A stretch of 64,000 nucleotides of DNA from assembly GCA_026129465.1 (NCBI GenBank), contig JAHCIA010000001.1, positions 1,187,964 through 1,251,963 on the forward strand. Direction: 5' to 3'. This DNA is from Flavobacteriales bacterium. GTDB lineage: Bacteria; Bacteroidota; Bacteroidia; Flavobacteriales_F; PHOS-HE28. This document shows, one piece after another, positions 1 to 9,170 of this stretch (the stretch's first letter is position 1; the number at the start of each line of letters is the position of its first letter). Made by a program: the position numbers and the translations under genes. The notes beneath the pieces are model-generated. The model worked only from the letters and a program-made list of their open reading frames with translations, did no database searches and was not told where the DNA came from.

Positions 1-192
1 GAACAGCACCTCGGCACGATCGGGATCGGCCTCCAGCGCGGCTTTCAATTTCTGGTGTCGCGTGCCCGCATCCTTGGCCTTGGCCGCTTCGTCCAGCAGC
101 TTCAGCACCTTTTTGTCGGTGGGCGGGTCACAGGGGCCGGGGTCGTCCTGGGCATGGGCGAAGCTGATACAGCACACCACCATCGGCACCAT
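1..192 (-). CDS. Secreted TPR-like protein, N-terminal part only
   Basis: This coding region runs off the left edge of the window; only about 64 N-terminal residues are visible. It opens with a short hydrophobic stretch ending in FAHA-Q, which fits a signal peptide with cleavage before the Gln. A Cys-Asp-Pro-Pro segment and a charged helical stretch (KKVLKLLDEAAKAK) follow, ending in AALEADPDRAEVLF. That pattern resembles the N-terminus of Bacteroidota periplasmic proteins with tetratricopeptide repeats, often followed by PD40/OmpA domains; the rest cannot be seen, so this is inference from style. The ATG at 192 was chosen because it directly precedes the hydrophobic segment. An in-frame extension upstream exists but looks less like a signal peptide. 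Confidence 0.55.
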   Translation of the reverse strand, partial: MVPMVVCCISFAHAQDDPGPCDPPTDKKVLKLLDEAAKAKDAGTRHQKLKAALEADPDRAEVLF

Positions 193-301
193 GATCCAAT
201 GCTGCCATTGGCATTTGGCCCCTGGCCTCCTGCCCAAGCGACACTTGGACAAGAGGCCAGTGGCCATCAGCAGGAAGCGGTGGCTATGCATCCAGGCGGA
301 C

Positions 302-3133
302 CTATTTGACCGACGCGTCCTTCTCCTCCGCCTTGCGCACCAGTTCATCGCCCTGCTTGCGCGCCGCGTCCACGATGCCATCGGCACGCTTGTCGGCTTC
401 GGCCACGGCCTGTTGCTCCTTCCTGTCCGCCTCCTGCTTGGCCTTGTCGGCCACCAGCTTGGCGGCGGCCTTGGCCAGGGGATTGGACACCTTGGCCAGT
501 TCGTCGTCGGCGGCCTTGTAGGCCTGCGCTTTCATGTTGGCGGCTTCGCGGCGGGCGTCGGCCTTGAGCTTGTCGGACTGTGCCTGCGCCTCCGCGATGA
601 GCCTGTCCCGCTCGGCCTTCGCGTTCGCGATAAGCTCCTCCTTGGCCTTGTCGATCTGGATGTTGATCTGCTCCTTGATCTCCTCCTTGATCACCTCCTT
701 CACGCTGGTGGTTCCACCTGCGAAAACGGGCTTCACCACGGGCTTGTCGATGGTGCCGGTCATCTTGATGGTCACATCCAGGTTGTCGGGCACCTTCATG
801 CCTGTGCCCAGGAAGCGGTTCGCTTCGCCCAGCAGGCCGCCCACGGTCTGGGCCGCCGCCGCTCCGAACATGGCGGTGGGCACCTTGGCGGTCATGTCGT
901 AGTCGATGGTGTGGTCCACGAAGGCGGTGCTGCCGCCCACCCGCGCGGCGATGCGGTCGATCTTCACGTCGAAGGGGTCGGTGATCATCTTGCCGTCGCG
1001 GAACTCGTAGGTGAAGAGCACGTCCTGCAAGGTGGTGTTCTGGATCTCCTGGATCTTCAACGCCTTGGCGATGTCCACCAGCGGCTGGAATCCGTCCACC
1101 TGAACGTTGCGGGTGCGCAGGGTGCCCTTGCCCGTGAGCGTGTGGAGGTCCGGCTCCATGTGCTCGTTCAAGGTGGCCTTCATGTTCAGGTCGGTGCTGA
1201 ACCTGCCCTTGCAGGTCTTGGCGATGGGCGCCATCTTCTGCACCATGTCCACGTACTTGACGGTCTTCTCGATGTCGAGGTCCTTCACGTCGTAGCGCAG
1301 GTCGATCCGCGGCGCCTTGGGGTCTTTCGTCTCGTAGCCACCGGCCATGGCCACGCTGCCATCGAAGAGGTTGAAGAAGACGTCCTTCAGGTCCACGCGC
1401 TGATCGTGCACGCGCAACGCACCGCGCACATTGGTGAGATCGAGGTTGTCGTAGATCACTTCACCGATGCGCGTGGTGAGTGTGAAGTCGATGTTGCCGG
1501 GCACTTCGATCACGGACATTTTGCTGGTATCCGCTTCGGCGGCGGTGGTGCTCTCCGGCGACGAAGGGCCCATCAACTCATTCAGGTCGAACTTGTTGGC
1601 GGCGAGGTCGAAATTGCCGGTGAGGATGCTGTCGCGCAGCCACCATTGCAGGTAGTTGTCCAGCCGGCCCTTGGCCTGGATGGCGCTGCTGGCCACGCTG
1701 CCGTTGAAGTTGCTCATCGCGAGGAAGCGCGGGCTGAAGTCGAAGCGCAGGTCGTTGACGCCCACATCGTAGGGCAGCGAGTCGCTCTTGTACACCAGGT
1801 CCTGCAGGCGCATGAAGCCCTCGGCGGTGAACTTCTCGTAACGCTGCGCCTCCACGTCACTGATGCGTCCCTTCATGCGAACGTCGGCGTTGAAGCGCCC
1901 CTTGAGGTCCTCCTCCATGGGCACCACCTGCTTCAAGCTGGCGAGGTCCAGGGCGGCCTTCAGTTCGGCGTCCACGTTGGGGTCGCTGATGGGTGTGGTC
2001 AGATGCATCCGGGCTTCCACCGGATTGCCGGCCATGGTCATGGCGAAGCGCTTCAGGTCCACCACCAGGCCGTCCATGTCGGCACCGCCGGGGCTGTTGA
2101 GCTTCAGGTCCACGAAGATGTTCTCCACGGCGGCGGGCAGGTCAGGATACTTGAAACGCGCGTTGTCCACGTCCATCAGCAGGCCGAAGCCGGGCAGGCT
2201 GTTCTCGTTGTAGGTGCCCTTCACGTGACCGCTGAAGGCCGCCTTGCCGCTCATGCTCACACCGCTGAGATCACTGGTGAACTCGGCGGGCACCAGGGAA
2301 AGCAGCGTGGCGAAGTCGGTCTTCTTCGCGCTCCAGGTCAGGTCCATGTCGATGTCGTCCGCCGGCATGGCCAGCCAGCCATCGAAGCCGAGCACCAGCT
2401 GGTTGATGGTGGCCTCGTTGTCCTGGAAGGTGAACTTCATGTTGGCGAGGTCCATCTCCAGGTCGGCCTTGATGTCGGCCTTGGCCCGCTTCAGATAGGT
2501 GATGCCGTCGAAGACCACATTCACGGTGTCGGCCGTGGTGGTGGTGCGCAGCGTGAAGAGGTCCTGCGTGAAATCGCCGCTGCCCTGGTGCTGCAGCCCG
2601 CCGAGTTCCAGCAGGAAGGGCAGCGTGGCATCATCGTAGATCACGTGGCCGTTGGTGATGGTGTACTCCTGCAGGGCGATGTCGAAGGCGGTGGCCGAGG
2701 TGTCCACCTCGGCCGTGGCGGCTGTGTCCGGCAGGGCGATGTCGTAGTTGGCGCCGCCATCGGCCAGGACCTTCACGTGCACATACGGCCGGTCGATAGC
2801 GATGCGCTTGAGCTTGAGCTTCTCACCGAAGAGGACCCAGAAGTTCACCGTGGCGCTGAAGGTGCCGATACGGGCCAGGTCGACCCCCTCGAAAGGCGCC
2901 TTGTTGCTCACCCGGATGTCGTTCACCTCCACACTGATGTTGGGGAAGCTGCGCAACAGGCTGATGTCCCATGGGCCCCAGTCGACCTCGGCGTTGACGT
3001 TCTTGTTCACCTGCTCCTTCACCGCCGCCTCGATCTTGTCCTTGTAGATGATCGGCAGGATCACCGCCGCGGCCAGCAGCAGCACAAAGAGGATGACCAG
3101 GGTGAGCAGGATGCGTTTGATCCACTTCTTCAT
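302..3133 (-). CDS. AsmA-like inner-membrane protein with coiled-coil tail
   Basis: A 943-residue protein with one N-terminal membrane segment (about residues 6-30, after MKKWIKR). A long beta-rich periplasmic region follows, typical of AsmA / AsmA-like C-terminal (TamB-related) proteins, which are thought to work in lipid transport or outer-membrane homeostasis. The last roughly 140 residues are very rich in Ala, Lys and Glu with heptad-like spacing (EEIKEQ, AKAERDRLIAEAQAQ), so a coiled coil is likely. An upstream in-frame start at 3199 is possible. I prefer 3133 because it places the membrane helix at the N-terminus and lies downstream of a plausible -7 promoter element. It is followed on the same strand by the left-edge secreted protein. 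The specific substrate is unknown. Confidence 0.85.
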   Translation of the reverse strand: MKKWIKRILLTLVILFVLLLAAAVILPIIYKDKIEAAVKEQVNKNVNAEVDWGPWDISLLRSFPNISVEVNDIRVSNKAPFEGVDLARIGTFSATVNFWVLFGEKLKLKRIAIDRPYVHVKVLADGGANYDIALPDTAATAEVDTSATAFDIALQEYTITNGHVIYDDATLPFLLELGGLQHQGSGDFTQDLFTLRTTTTADTVNVVFDGITYLKRAKADIKADLEMDLANMKFTFQDNEATINQLVLGFDGWLAMPADDIDMDLTWSAKKTDFATLLSLVPAEFTSDLSGVSMSGKAAFSGHVKGTYNENSLPGFGLLMDVDNARFKYPDLPAAVENIFVDLKLNSPGGADMDGLVVDLKRFAMTMAGNPVEARMHLTTPISDPNVDAELKAALDLASLKQVVPMEEDLKGRFNADVRMKGRISDVEAQRYEKFTAEGFMRLQDLVYKSDSLPYDVGVNDLRFDFSPRFLAMSNFNGSVASSAIQAKGRLDNYLQWWLRDSILTGNFDLAANKFDLNELMGPSSPESTTAAEADTSKMSVIEVPGNIDFTLTTRIGEVIYDNLDLTNVRGALRVHDQRVDLKDVFFNLFDGSVAMAGGYETKDPKAPRIDLRYDVKDLDIEKTVKYVDMVQKMAPIAKTCKGRFSTDLNMKATLNEHMEPDLHTLTGKGTLRTRNVQVDGFQPLVDIAKALKIQEIQNTTLQDVLFTYEFRDGKMITDPFDVKIDRIAARVGGSTAFVDHTIDYDMTAKVPTAMFGAAAAQTVGGLLGEANRFLGTGMKVPDNLDVTIKMTGTIDKPVVKPVFAGGTTSVKEVIKEEIKEQINIQIDKAKEELIANAKAERDRLIAEAQAQSDKLKADARREAANMKAQAYKAADDELAKVSNPLAKAAAKLVADKAKQEADRKEQQAVAEADKRADGIVDAARKQGDELVRKAEEKDASVK

Positions 3134-3196
3134 GGGTGGTTGAGGTGGTTGGATGTTGGACTTTGAAGGTCGTCCCTGCGGAACGCGATCGGTGTA

Positions 3197-3204
3197 CAAA
3201 GATC
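3197..3204 (-). promoter_or_regulatory. Candidate -7 element for the AsmA-like gene
   Basis: On the minus strand the sequence reads GATCTTTG, one mismatch from the Bacteroidota -7 consensus TAnnTTTG. It would start transcription near 3190, upstream of the chosen ATG at 3133 but downstream of the longer start, which supports the shorter protein. Confidence 0.4.
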
Positions 3205-3229
3205 GTTCCCTGTACCAAGCTCCACCCGT

Positions 3230-4636
3230 TCAACCTTCACCGAACAGCCGTTCACCTTCGGCATGCGCCACCACGCTGGCCACAGTGGCGTCACCGGTGA
3301 CATTCACCACGGTGCGGAACATGTCCAGCGGGCGGTCCACGGTGAAGACGATGGCCACCCAGGCGGGATCGAGGCCCAGGCTGGAGAGCACCACCACCAG
3401 CAGCATGAGGCCCGCGCTGGGGATGGCCGCCGCGCCGATGCTGGCGAGGGTGGCGGTGAGCACGATGGTGAGCTGCTGCCCCAGGGTGAGGTCCACCATG
3501 TGCAACTGGGCCAGGAAGACCACGGCCACGGCCTGCAGCAGGCTGGTGCCATCCATGTTCACCGTGGCACCGATGGGCAGCACGAAGCTGGCGGTGGGCT
3601 TGCTCACCCCGATGTTCTCCTCCACGCATTTGAGGGTGGCCGGCAGGGTGGCGGCGCTGCTGCTGGTGCTGAAGGCGAGCAACTGGGCGGGGCTCATGGC
3701 TCTTAGGAAGCGGCGGAAGACGTTGCGGCGCATGAGGGCGGTCATCAAGGTGGGATAGACCACGAAGACCACCAGCGCCAGGCCGATCACCACGGTGAGC
3801 ATGTAGCCCGCCAGTCCTTTGAACAGTTCCGCCACGGCACCGGGATCGTCGCCGGCCATCTTCGCCACCACGCCGGTCATGAGGCAGAACACGAAGAAGG
3901 GCGCGGCCTTCATCACCAGTTCCACCATCTTCATGAACACCTCGTTGCAGCCGTCCATGAAGGCGGCCACCGGCGCGGCCTTGTCGCGTGGCACCAGCAG
4001 CAGGGTGATGCCGAAGAAGATAGCGAAGAAGATCACCTGCAGCATGAGCATGCCGCTGATGGAGAGGATGATGTTGCTGGGCACGATGTCCACCAGGAAT
4101 TGCAGCGGCCCCTGTGTCTTCGTCTTCACCGCTTCGCCTGCCTTGGCCCAGTCGTTCGGCTCCATGTTGCCACGCGCCGTGGCGATGCTGTCGCGCAAGG
4201 CGAAGTGCCTGGGGTCACAACTCAGGCACTTGCCGTCGAGGGGCTTGGGCACATCCGGCGTTTCCTGCACCCACAACTCGTAGCTGATGCGGTTGGCCAC
4301 ACGTTTCCCATCATCGCCCCAGGTGCCGGGCTTCAACAGGTTCACGGCCACCAGACCGATGGCCACGGCGATGACCGTGGTGGCGAGGTAGATGGCCAGC
4401 GTGCGCACGCCCAACCGGCCCAGTTTGGCCACCTCGCCCATGCCGGCCACGCCGCTGATGATGCTGAAGAGCACCAGCGGCACGGCGATCAGCTTCAGCA
4501 GGTTGATGAAGATGGTGCCGAAGGGATCGATCCACGCCAGGTTGAAGGCGCTCCAGCCCAGGAAGCTGCTGAGGATGGCATAGCCCACACCGGCGAAGAG
4601 GCCGATGAGGATGCGGGTGTGGAGGGGAAGCTTCAT
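3230..4636 (-). CDS. Dicarboxylate/amino acid:cation symporter (DAACS family)
   Basis: A 468-residue membrane protein of the DAACS (GltP/DctA) family, which couples uptake of glutamate, aspartate or C4-dicarboxylates to H+ or Na+. The family signatures are visible: the serine-rich turn SSSAATLPATL and the substrate/cation motif NMDGTSLLQA, with several hydrophobic helices before them. A periplasmic loop at about residues 130-170 is longer than in the Escherichia proteins and carries a Cys pair (KCLSC). Substrate choice cannot be read from sequence alone. The gene is transcribed like its neighbours aroC and the AsmA gene, but the 215-bp gap to aroC suggests separate transcription. Confidence 0.93.
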   Translation of the reverse strand: MKLPLHTRILIGLFAGVGYAILSSFLGWSAFNLAWIDPFGTIFINLLKLIAVPLVLFSIISGVAGMGEVAKLGRLGVRTLAIYLATTVIAVAIGLVAVNLLKPGTWGDDGKRVANRISYELWVQETPDVPKPLDGKCLSCDPRHFALRDSIATARGNMEPNDWAKAGEAVKTKTQGPLQFLVDIVPSNIILSISGMLMLQVIFFAIFFGITLLLVPRDKAAPVAAFMDGCNEVFMKMVELVMKAAPFFVFCLMTGVVAKMAGDDPGAVAELFKGLAGYMLTVVIGLALVVFVVYPTLMTALMRRNVFRRFLRAMSPAQLLAFSTSSSAATLPATLKCVEENIGVSKPTASFVLPIGATVNMDGTSLLQAVAVVFLAQLHMVDLTLGQQLTIVLTATLASIGAAAIPSAGLMLLVVVLSSLGLDPAWVAIVFTVDRPLDMFRTVVNVTGDATVASVVAHAEGERLFGEG

Positions 4637-4690
4637 GGCGGCGGTGCAAGTTGCGGAAGGGAGCGGGAACCGCGAAGGAGAAATGCAGGA

Positions 4691-4826
4691 ACCACAGATG
4701 CACAGAGAACACAGAGCCCCCGTTCACAAGCCTTTCAACATCCCGCGATGCTCACAACGAAACGCTTTGGAGCCCCGTCCGGTGCGGCATGGCCATTCCT
4801 CTCCGTGCCCGCTGTGCCTCTGTGGT
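4691..4826. repeat. Imperfect inverted repeat in the symporter-aroC gap
   Basis: The left arm (4691-4716, ACCACAGATGCACAGAG...) and the reverse complement of the right arm (about 4800-4826, ACCACAGAGGCACAG...) agree at about 21 of 26 positions, with roughly 80 bp between them. The wording resembles a short dispersed intergenic repeat rather than a gene. Nothing else is seen in this gap. Confidence 0.5.
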
Positions 4827-4851
4827 GAAAAACCCAGCGGCCCCGTTCCCC

Positions 4852-5892
4852 CTAAACCCGCGCCACGCGCTGCCGCAGCAGGTGGTCCGCCAGCACCAGG
4901 CAGGCCATGGCCTCCACGATGGGCACGGCGCGGGGCACCACGCAGGGATCGTGGCGGCCCTTGGCTTCCAAAGTCACTTCCTCCCCTGCTGTGTTCACGG
5001 TGCGCTGGGGTCGGGCGATGGTGGCCGTGGGCTTGAAGGCGACCTCGAAGGTGATGGGCGTTCCGTCGCTGATGCCGCCCAGGGTGCCGCCGGACGACAA
5101 CGTATTGTGCAGCGAGGCCCGCATCGCCGCCGCCCCGAAGCCACTGCCCAACTGGAATCCCTTGGTGGCGTTGATCGAGAGCATGGCCCTGGCCAGATCG
5201 GCGTCCAGCTTGTCGAAGACCGGTTCACCGAGGCCCGTGGGCACACCGGTGATGATGCAGGCCACCACACCGCCGACGGAATCCCCTTTGGCCCGTACCT
5301 GCTCGATGAGCTCGGCCATGCGCCGTGCTGTGGCGGGATCGGGACAGCGAACGGAATCGTTCCAAAGCGCATCGAACGACAACTTCTCCGCCGGAATATC
5401 CAACACCACCTCCCCCACCTGGCCCACATAGGCCCGCACCTGCACGCCCTGCCGCGCCAGCAGTTGCCGGGCGATGGCGCCGCCCACCACACAGGCCGCC
5501 GTGGTGCGCGCGCTGCTGCGGCCGCCACCGCGGTGGTCACGGATCCCGTACTTCTCCTGCCAGGTCCGGTCGGCATGGCCGGGGCGGTACACGCTCTTGA
5601 GGTGGTCGTAATCGCCGCTCCGCGCGTCGCCGTTGCGGATGAAGAAGCCGATGGGCGTACCGAGGGTGGTGCCCCCCAGGATGCCACTGAGGAACTCCAC
5701 CACATCCCCCTCGTTCCGCGCGGTGCCCAGCGGTGTACTGCCCGGGCGGCGGCGGTCCAGTTCCTGCTGGATGGCGGCCAGATCCAACGCCAGCCCGGCG
5801 GGGCAGCCATCCACCACCCCACCGATGGCGGCCCCGTGGCTTTCACCGAAGGTGGTGAGGCGGAAAAGCTGGCCGAAGGTGTTGCCGGGCAT
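4852..5892 (-). CDS. aroC: Chorismate synthase
   Basis: Catalyses the last shikimate-pathway step, 5-enolpyruvylshikimate-3-phosphate to chorismate, using reduced FMN. The 346-residue protein starts MPGNTFGQLFRLTTFGESHG, the conserved N-terminus including the GESHG signature. It also carries GDARSGDYDH and the RGGGRSSARTTA segment that forms the active site. The length is normal for the family. It is monocistronic here, divergent from the glycosyltransferase cluster, with a TACTTTCG promoter-like element just upstream. Confidence 0.97.
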   Translation of the reverse strand: MPGNTFGQLFRLTTFGESHGAAIGGVVDGCPAGLALDLAAIQQELDRRRPGSTPLGTARNEGDVVEFLSGILGGTTLGTPIGFFIRNGDARSGDYDHLKSVYRPGHADRTWQEKYGIRDHRGGGRSSARTTAACVVGGAIARQLLARQGVQVRAYVGQVGEVVLDIPAEKLSFDALWNDSVRCPDPATARRMAELIEQVRAKGDSVGGVVACIITGVPTGLGEPVFDKLDADLARAMLSINATKGFQLGSGFGAAAMRASLHNTLSSGGTLGGISDGTPITFEVAFKPTATIARPQRTVNTAGEEVTLEAKGRHDPCVVPRAVPIVEAMACLVLADHLLRQRVARV

Positions 5893-5910
5893 GGTGCGTG
5901 GATGGGCGCA

Positions 5911-5918
5911 CGAAAGTA
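5911..5918 (-). promoter_or_regulatory. Candidate -7 element for aroC
   Basis: The minus strand reads TACTTTCG, one mismatch from TAnnTTTG, about 19 nt upstream of the aroC ATG. This fits a short 5' leader. Confidence 0.45.
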
Positions 5919-6098
5919 GCCCTGGCCCATGGAGCTTCTCCCTTGAAAAATACCCGGAACCGGGTATGGTGAGGACGGCGTGGCCACCTCAGCTTTGACC
6001 CGCTGGTCGAGGTCGTACCGGACCATCACCTACAAAACGACCCTACGGGAGCAGCGGAAGGTCTACCCGAGACCGCCGTGTAGGGAGTCTACAAGGGA

Positions 6099-6128
6099 AA
6101 GCCCGCGTGCCGATCGGCATGCGGGCTT
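6099..6128. terminator. GC-rich hairpin between aroC and the GT2 gene
   Basis: AAGCCCGC-GTGCCGA pairs with TCGGCATGCGGGCTT: a near-perfect 15-bp stem with one G-T pair and almost no loop, flanked by A and T runs only 2-3 long. It lies in the 321-bp divergent gap 5893-6213, which shows no other gene. It could be a terminator-type hairpin or an intergenic palindrome. Confidence 0.45.
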
Positions 6129-6213
6129 CGTAGTTCCAAGGCCGGTCAGACCCCGGCCGCCGCAGCCTGGGCCACCAAGTGCGGGACCGGGCAGGCCCAT
6201 AGCTTCGCGGCAC

Positions 6214-7224
6214 ATGGCCGAGGCTTCCCCCATCACCCTGTCCATCGTGGTGCCCGTGTTCGACCGGCCCGATGAAGTGGACGAACTGCTGGCCAGCCTT
6301 TGCGCCCAGACCGAAGCACCGCACGAGGTGATCATCGTGGAGGACGGTTCGCAACGCCCGGCGGATGAAGTGGTGGCCCGCTACCGCGATCGCCTGCCCT
6401 TGATCTACCACAGCAAGCCCAACAGCGGCCCAGGCCCCAGCCGCAACGATGGCTTCGCGCGCAGCACCGGCAGCCATGTGCTCTTCCTCGATTCGGACTG
6501 CGTGCTGCCGCCGGGCTACATCGCCGCCATGCGCACCTCCATCGCCGCGGACCCCGCTGACGCCTTCGGCGGACCCGACCGCGCCGACGAAGCGTCCACG
6601 CCATTGCAGAAGGCCATCGACCATGCGATGACCTCCTTCCTCACCACCGGCGGCATCCGGGGCGGGCGTCGCAGCATGGAGCAGTTCCATCCGCGCAGCT
6701 TCAACATGGGTGTCAAGCGCGAGGTTTTCAGCGAACTGCGGGGCTTTTCGCCCATGCGCTTCGGCGAGGACATCGATCTGAGCATCCGCATCCTGAGGGC
6801 GGGCCTGCGCACGTCCCTCTACCCGGATGCGTACGTGTACCACCGCCGCCGAACAGATCTGCGCCGCTTCTTCAAGCAGGTGCACAACTCGGGCATCGCG
6901 CGCATCAACCTCCACAAGCGGCACCCGGGATCCCTGAAGGCCGTGCACACCTTGCCGGCCTTGTTCACCCTGGGATCCCTGGCGATGGCCACGTGGGCGA
7001 TCCGTTGTTCACCGTGGTGGCTGCTGCCGAACGCGCTCTTCGCCCTGGCGCTCCTGATCGATGCCAGCCTGCGGACAAGGAACGTTCTGGTGGGTATGCT
7101 GGCGATGGTCGCCGGGCATGTGCAGCTCTTCGGCTACGGCACCGGCTTCCTGCGCGGCGTGTGGCGCAGGATCATCCTGGGCCGGCCCGAGTTCCACGCC
7201 TACGCGAAGAATTTCTACCGCTGA
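6214..7224 (+). CDS. Family 2 glycosyltransferase, membrane associated
   Basis: A 336-residue GT2 (GT-A fold) enzyme that transfers a sugar from a nucleotide-sugar donor. The opening TLSIVVPVFDRPDEV is the classic GT2 start. LFLDSDCVLPPGY holds the DXD-type metal/donor site (near residue 90), and GEDIDLSIRI is the acceptor/base motif (near residue 190). Two hydrophobic helices near the C-terminus suggest membrane attachment. The ATG at 6214 was chosen because it sits just before the GT2 strand; the upstream in-frame extension is not GT2-like. Its stop overlaps the start of the deacetylase gene (TGATG), so the two are translationally coupled. The cluster probably makes or modifies a surface glycan. 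Confidence 0.9.
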   Translation: MAEASPITLSIVVPVFDRPDEVDELLASLCAQTEAPHEVIIVEDGSQRPADEVVARYRDRLPLIYHSKPNSGPGPSRNDGFARSTGSHVLFLDSDCVLPPGYIAAMRTSIAADPADAFGGPDRADEASTPLQKAIDHAMTSFLTTGGIRGGRRSMEQFHPRSFNMGVKREVFSELRGFSPMRFGEDIDLSIRILRAGLRTSLYPDAYVYHRRRTDLRRFFKQVHNSGIARINLHKRHPGSLKAVHTLPALFTLGSLAMATWAIRCSPWWLLPNALFALALLIDASLRTRNVLVGMLAMVAGHVQLFGYGTGFLRGVWRRIILGRPEFHAYAKNFYR

Positions 7225-8162
7225 TGGCCATGGCACCGCTTCGCCGGATAGGCCATTGGGCCACCGAGGTCCACGCCAAGGTCTTTCGTGAACGGCCCCT
7301 GGTGCTGCCCTGGCTGTTGCACAAGCTCTACCCATCGCGCGCCGACGTGCTGCCCATGAACGGCACGGTGAACGAAGGCATCACCGTGGCCCAATTCGAG
7401 GAATTCCTGCGCTGGCACCAGGCGCGCGGCATGGCCTTCATCGATGCGGACGATCTGGTGCGCGGCGACCTCGACCCGGGACGTGTACACGTGATGATCA
7501 CCTTCGACGATGGCTACCGCAACAACCTGCTGGCCGTCGATGCGTTGGCGAAGTACCGCGCCAAGGCCACCTTCCACATCAGCACGGACCATGTGAAGCT
7601 TCAGCAAGCGTTCTGGTGGGACGCTGTCTATCGCGAGCTGCGCGCGAAGCATGTGTCGCACGAGCCGGCCATGCGGCGCATCCGCGCTTGGAAGGCCTTG
7701 CGGCATGAGGAACAGGAGCGTCAGATCGCGGAGGAGTTCGGCGCCGCGGCGCTCACACCCATGGGCGACCAGGACCGGCCCATGACGGTGGACGAGTTGC
7801 GCGCTTTCGCCCAGGCGCCGGAGGTGCACATCGGATCGCACACGCATCATCATCTTGCGCTGCCGATGTACAGCGATGAGGAGATCCGCGGATCGTTGCG
7901 CCAGGCTTGGGGCGACCTCACCGCGATCACCGGCCGTAAGCCTGTTTCGCTCGCCTATCCCTATGGCCATTGGGACGAACGCGTGGCCCTGCTGGCGCAT
8001 GAAGTGGGGCACCGTGTGGGCCACACCTATGAGCAAGGCCGCGTGATGCCGGGCGGGTCCAATGAAGTCGCCGCCATGCGCATGCCCCGCAACAACCTCA
8101 GCGGCTACTTCGATATCGACGCGCAATGCCGGCAACTGCTGATCGGACGGTCCACGCGATGA
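7224..8162 (+). CDS. Polysaccharide deacetylase family protein
   Basis: A 312-residue NodB-homology (carbohydrate esterase 4-like) protein, expected to remove N- or O-acetyl groups from a glycan. The metal site is readable: the Asp-Asp of MITFDDGYRNN, and the His pair of HIGSHTHHHLAL. LAYPYGHWDE is the later conserved NodB segment. No signal peptide is evident, so it may act in the cytoplasm on lipid-linked intermediates, as in several capsule and exopolysaccharide clusters. Its ATG overlaps the GT2 stop, and its own stop overlaps the start of the GNAT gene (ATGA), so all three form one coupled unit. Confidence 0.9.
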   Translation: MAMAPLRRIGHWATEVHAKVFRERPLVLPWLLHKLYPSRADVLPMNGTVNEGITVAQFEEFLRWHQARGMAFIDADDLVRGDLDPGRVHVMITFDDGYRNNLLAVDALAKYRAKATFHISTDHVKLQQAFWWDAVYRELRAKHVSHEPAMRRIRAWKALRHEEQERQIAEEFGAAALTPMGDQDRPMTVDELRAFAQAPEVHIGSHTHHHLALPMYSDEEIRGSLRQAWGDLTAITGRKPVSLAYPYGHWDERVALLAHEVGHRVGHTYEQGRVMPGGSNEVAAMRMPRNNLSGYFDIDAQCRQLLIGRSTR

Positions 8163-9121
8163 AGCACGCCTCCTACGACATCCGGCCCTGCGGCATCGGC
8201 GATCTGGAAGCCTTCCGCCAGGTGTTCCAAGCGGCCTATGACAAGCCCGCGGATGCGGAATACTTCAGGCGGAAGTGGAACACCGGACACACCGGACAGG
8301 CCACGGTGGCCCACCTGGCGGTCACGGAAGATGGGCGGCCCGTGGCCTGGTACGGCATCTATCCGCAGTGGCTCCGAAAGGGTGACACCCGATCGCTCGC
8401 CGCGCAGGCCGGTGATGCCGCCACACTGCCGGAGACCCGCCGCTCAGGACTATTCCGCGCACTGGCCATGGCCGCTGAAGCGAAATGTGAGGCCCATGGC
8501 ATCCGGACCCTGATCGGTTTCGCGCAGCAGCAGCGCGGCAGCTTCATCGGCCTGGTGGACATGGGCTGGACCCACGTGGCCGACCTGACGATCCACCGCT
8601 GGCTCACGCAGGTGCCCATGACCATGCGCCTGTGCAGGAAGCTCTCACGAAAGACTTTCGCGCGGAGCATGGCCACCCGGTGGAACGCGGTGACCGTACC
8701 GCATGACGCTCATGGTGCGGTCGCCCTGGACCAGTCGCTCGTGGCACGCACTGAGGGCTGGCACAGCGAACGGGCTCCAGAATACCTGCGGTACAAATGC
8801 ACGCTTGGATCGCGGGTGGTCCGGCTCCCTTCGGGGCATGCCTGGATCGCCGTGCAGGGCAACACCGCGCGCATCGGCGACCTCTTCGGCCGGGACCATG
8901 TGGCGCTGCTGCACGAGCTGATCGCCCTGTGCAGAACGCTCGGCGTGGATGTGCTGGAGATCACCACCACGGCGGATGCGATCGCGGCTCCCCTGTTGTC
9001 CGCGATACCTGCTGACCAAAGTGTGCAGGCAGGCGGTCTCATCGTGAAACCGCTGCCCGGGTCGCCCTGCCACGTGGATGAGCCGCTCCTGTTCACAGGC
9101 GGCGACATCGACACCTTCTAA
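8159..9121 (+). CDS. GNAT-like N-acyltransferase of the glycan cluster
   Basis: A 320-residue protein with a GNAT-like N-terminal half (IRPCGIGDLEAFRQVF at the start). The acyl-CoA-binding turn lies around ETRRSGLFRALAMAAEA (residues about 90-105), followed by GIRTLIGFAQQQRGSFIGLVDMGW. The second half has a repeated GNAT-like character, so a tandem fold as in exopolysaccharide acetyltransferases is possible. It overlaps the deacetylase by ATGA. Acetyl transfer to a sugar amine in the same glycan pathway is an inference from context. Confidence 0.75.
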   Translation: MKHASYDIRPCGIGDLEAFRQVFQAAYDKPADAEYFRRKWNTGHTGQATVAHLAVTEDGRPVAWYGIYPQWLRKGDTRSLAAQAGDAATLPETRRSGLFRALAMAAEAKCEAHGIRTLIGFAQQQRGSFIGLVDMGWTHVADLTIHRWLTQVPMTMRLCRKLSRKTFARSMATRWNAVTVPHDAHGAVALDQSLVARTEGWHSERAPEYLRYKCTLGSRVVRLPSGHAWIAVQGNTARIGDLFGRDHVALLHELIALCRTLGVDVLEITTTADAIAAPLLSAIPADQSVQAGGLIVKPLPGSPCHVDEPLLFTGGDIDTF

Positions 9122-9149
9122 GGCCGTTGCGGCCATCGCATCCGCGTTC

Positions 9150-9157
9150 TACCTTCG
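9150..9157 (+). promoter_or_regulatory. Candidate -7 element for the SGNH hydrolase gene
   Basis: TACCTTCG, one mismatch from TAnnTTTG, 13 nt before the ATG at 9171. It suggests the SGNH gene has its own short-leader transcript. Confidence 0.45.
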
Positions 9158-9170
9158 GCTGCATCATCCC

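Noticed and set aside
62-3166. A 1034-codon open frame on the plus strand, opposite the AsmA-like gene
   Set aside because: It is antisense to a well-supported protein, and its product is low-complexity His/Gly/Val/Leu-rich, typical of an open shadow frame in GC-rich DNA.
6961-7222. Upstream start for the deacetylase (frame open from 6993)
   Set aside because: It would overlap the end of the GT2 gene by over 200 bp; the TGATG junction start at 7224 is natural.
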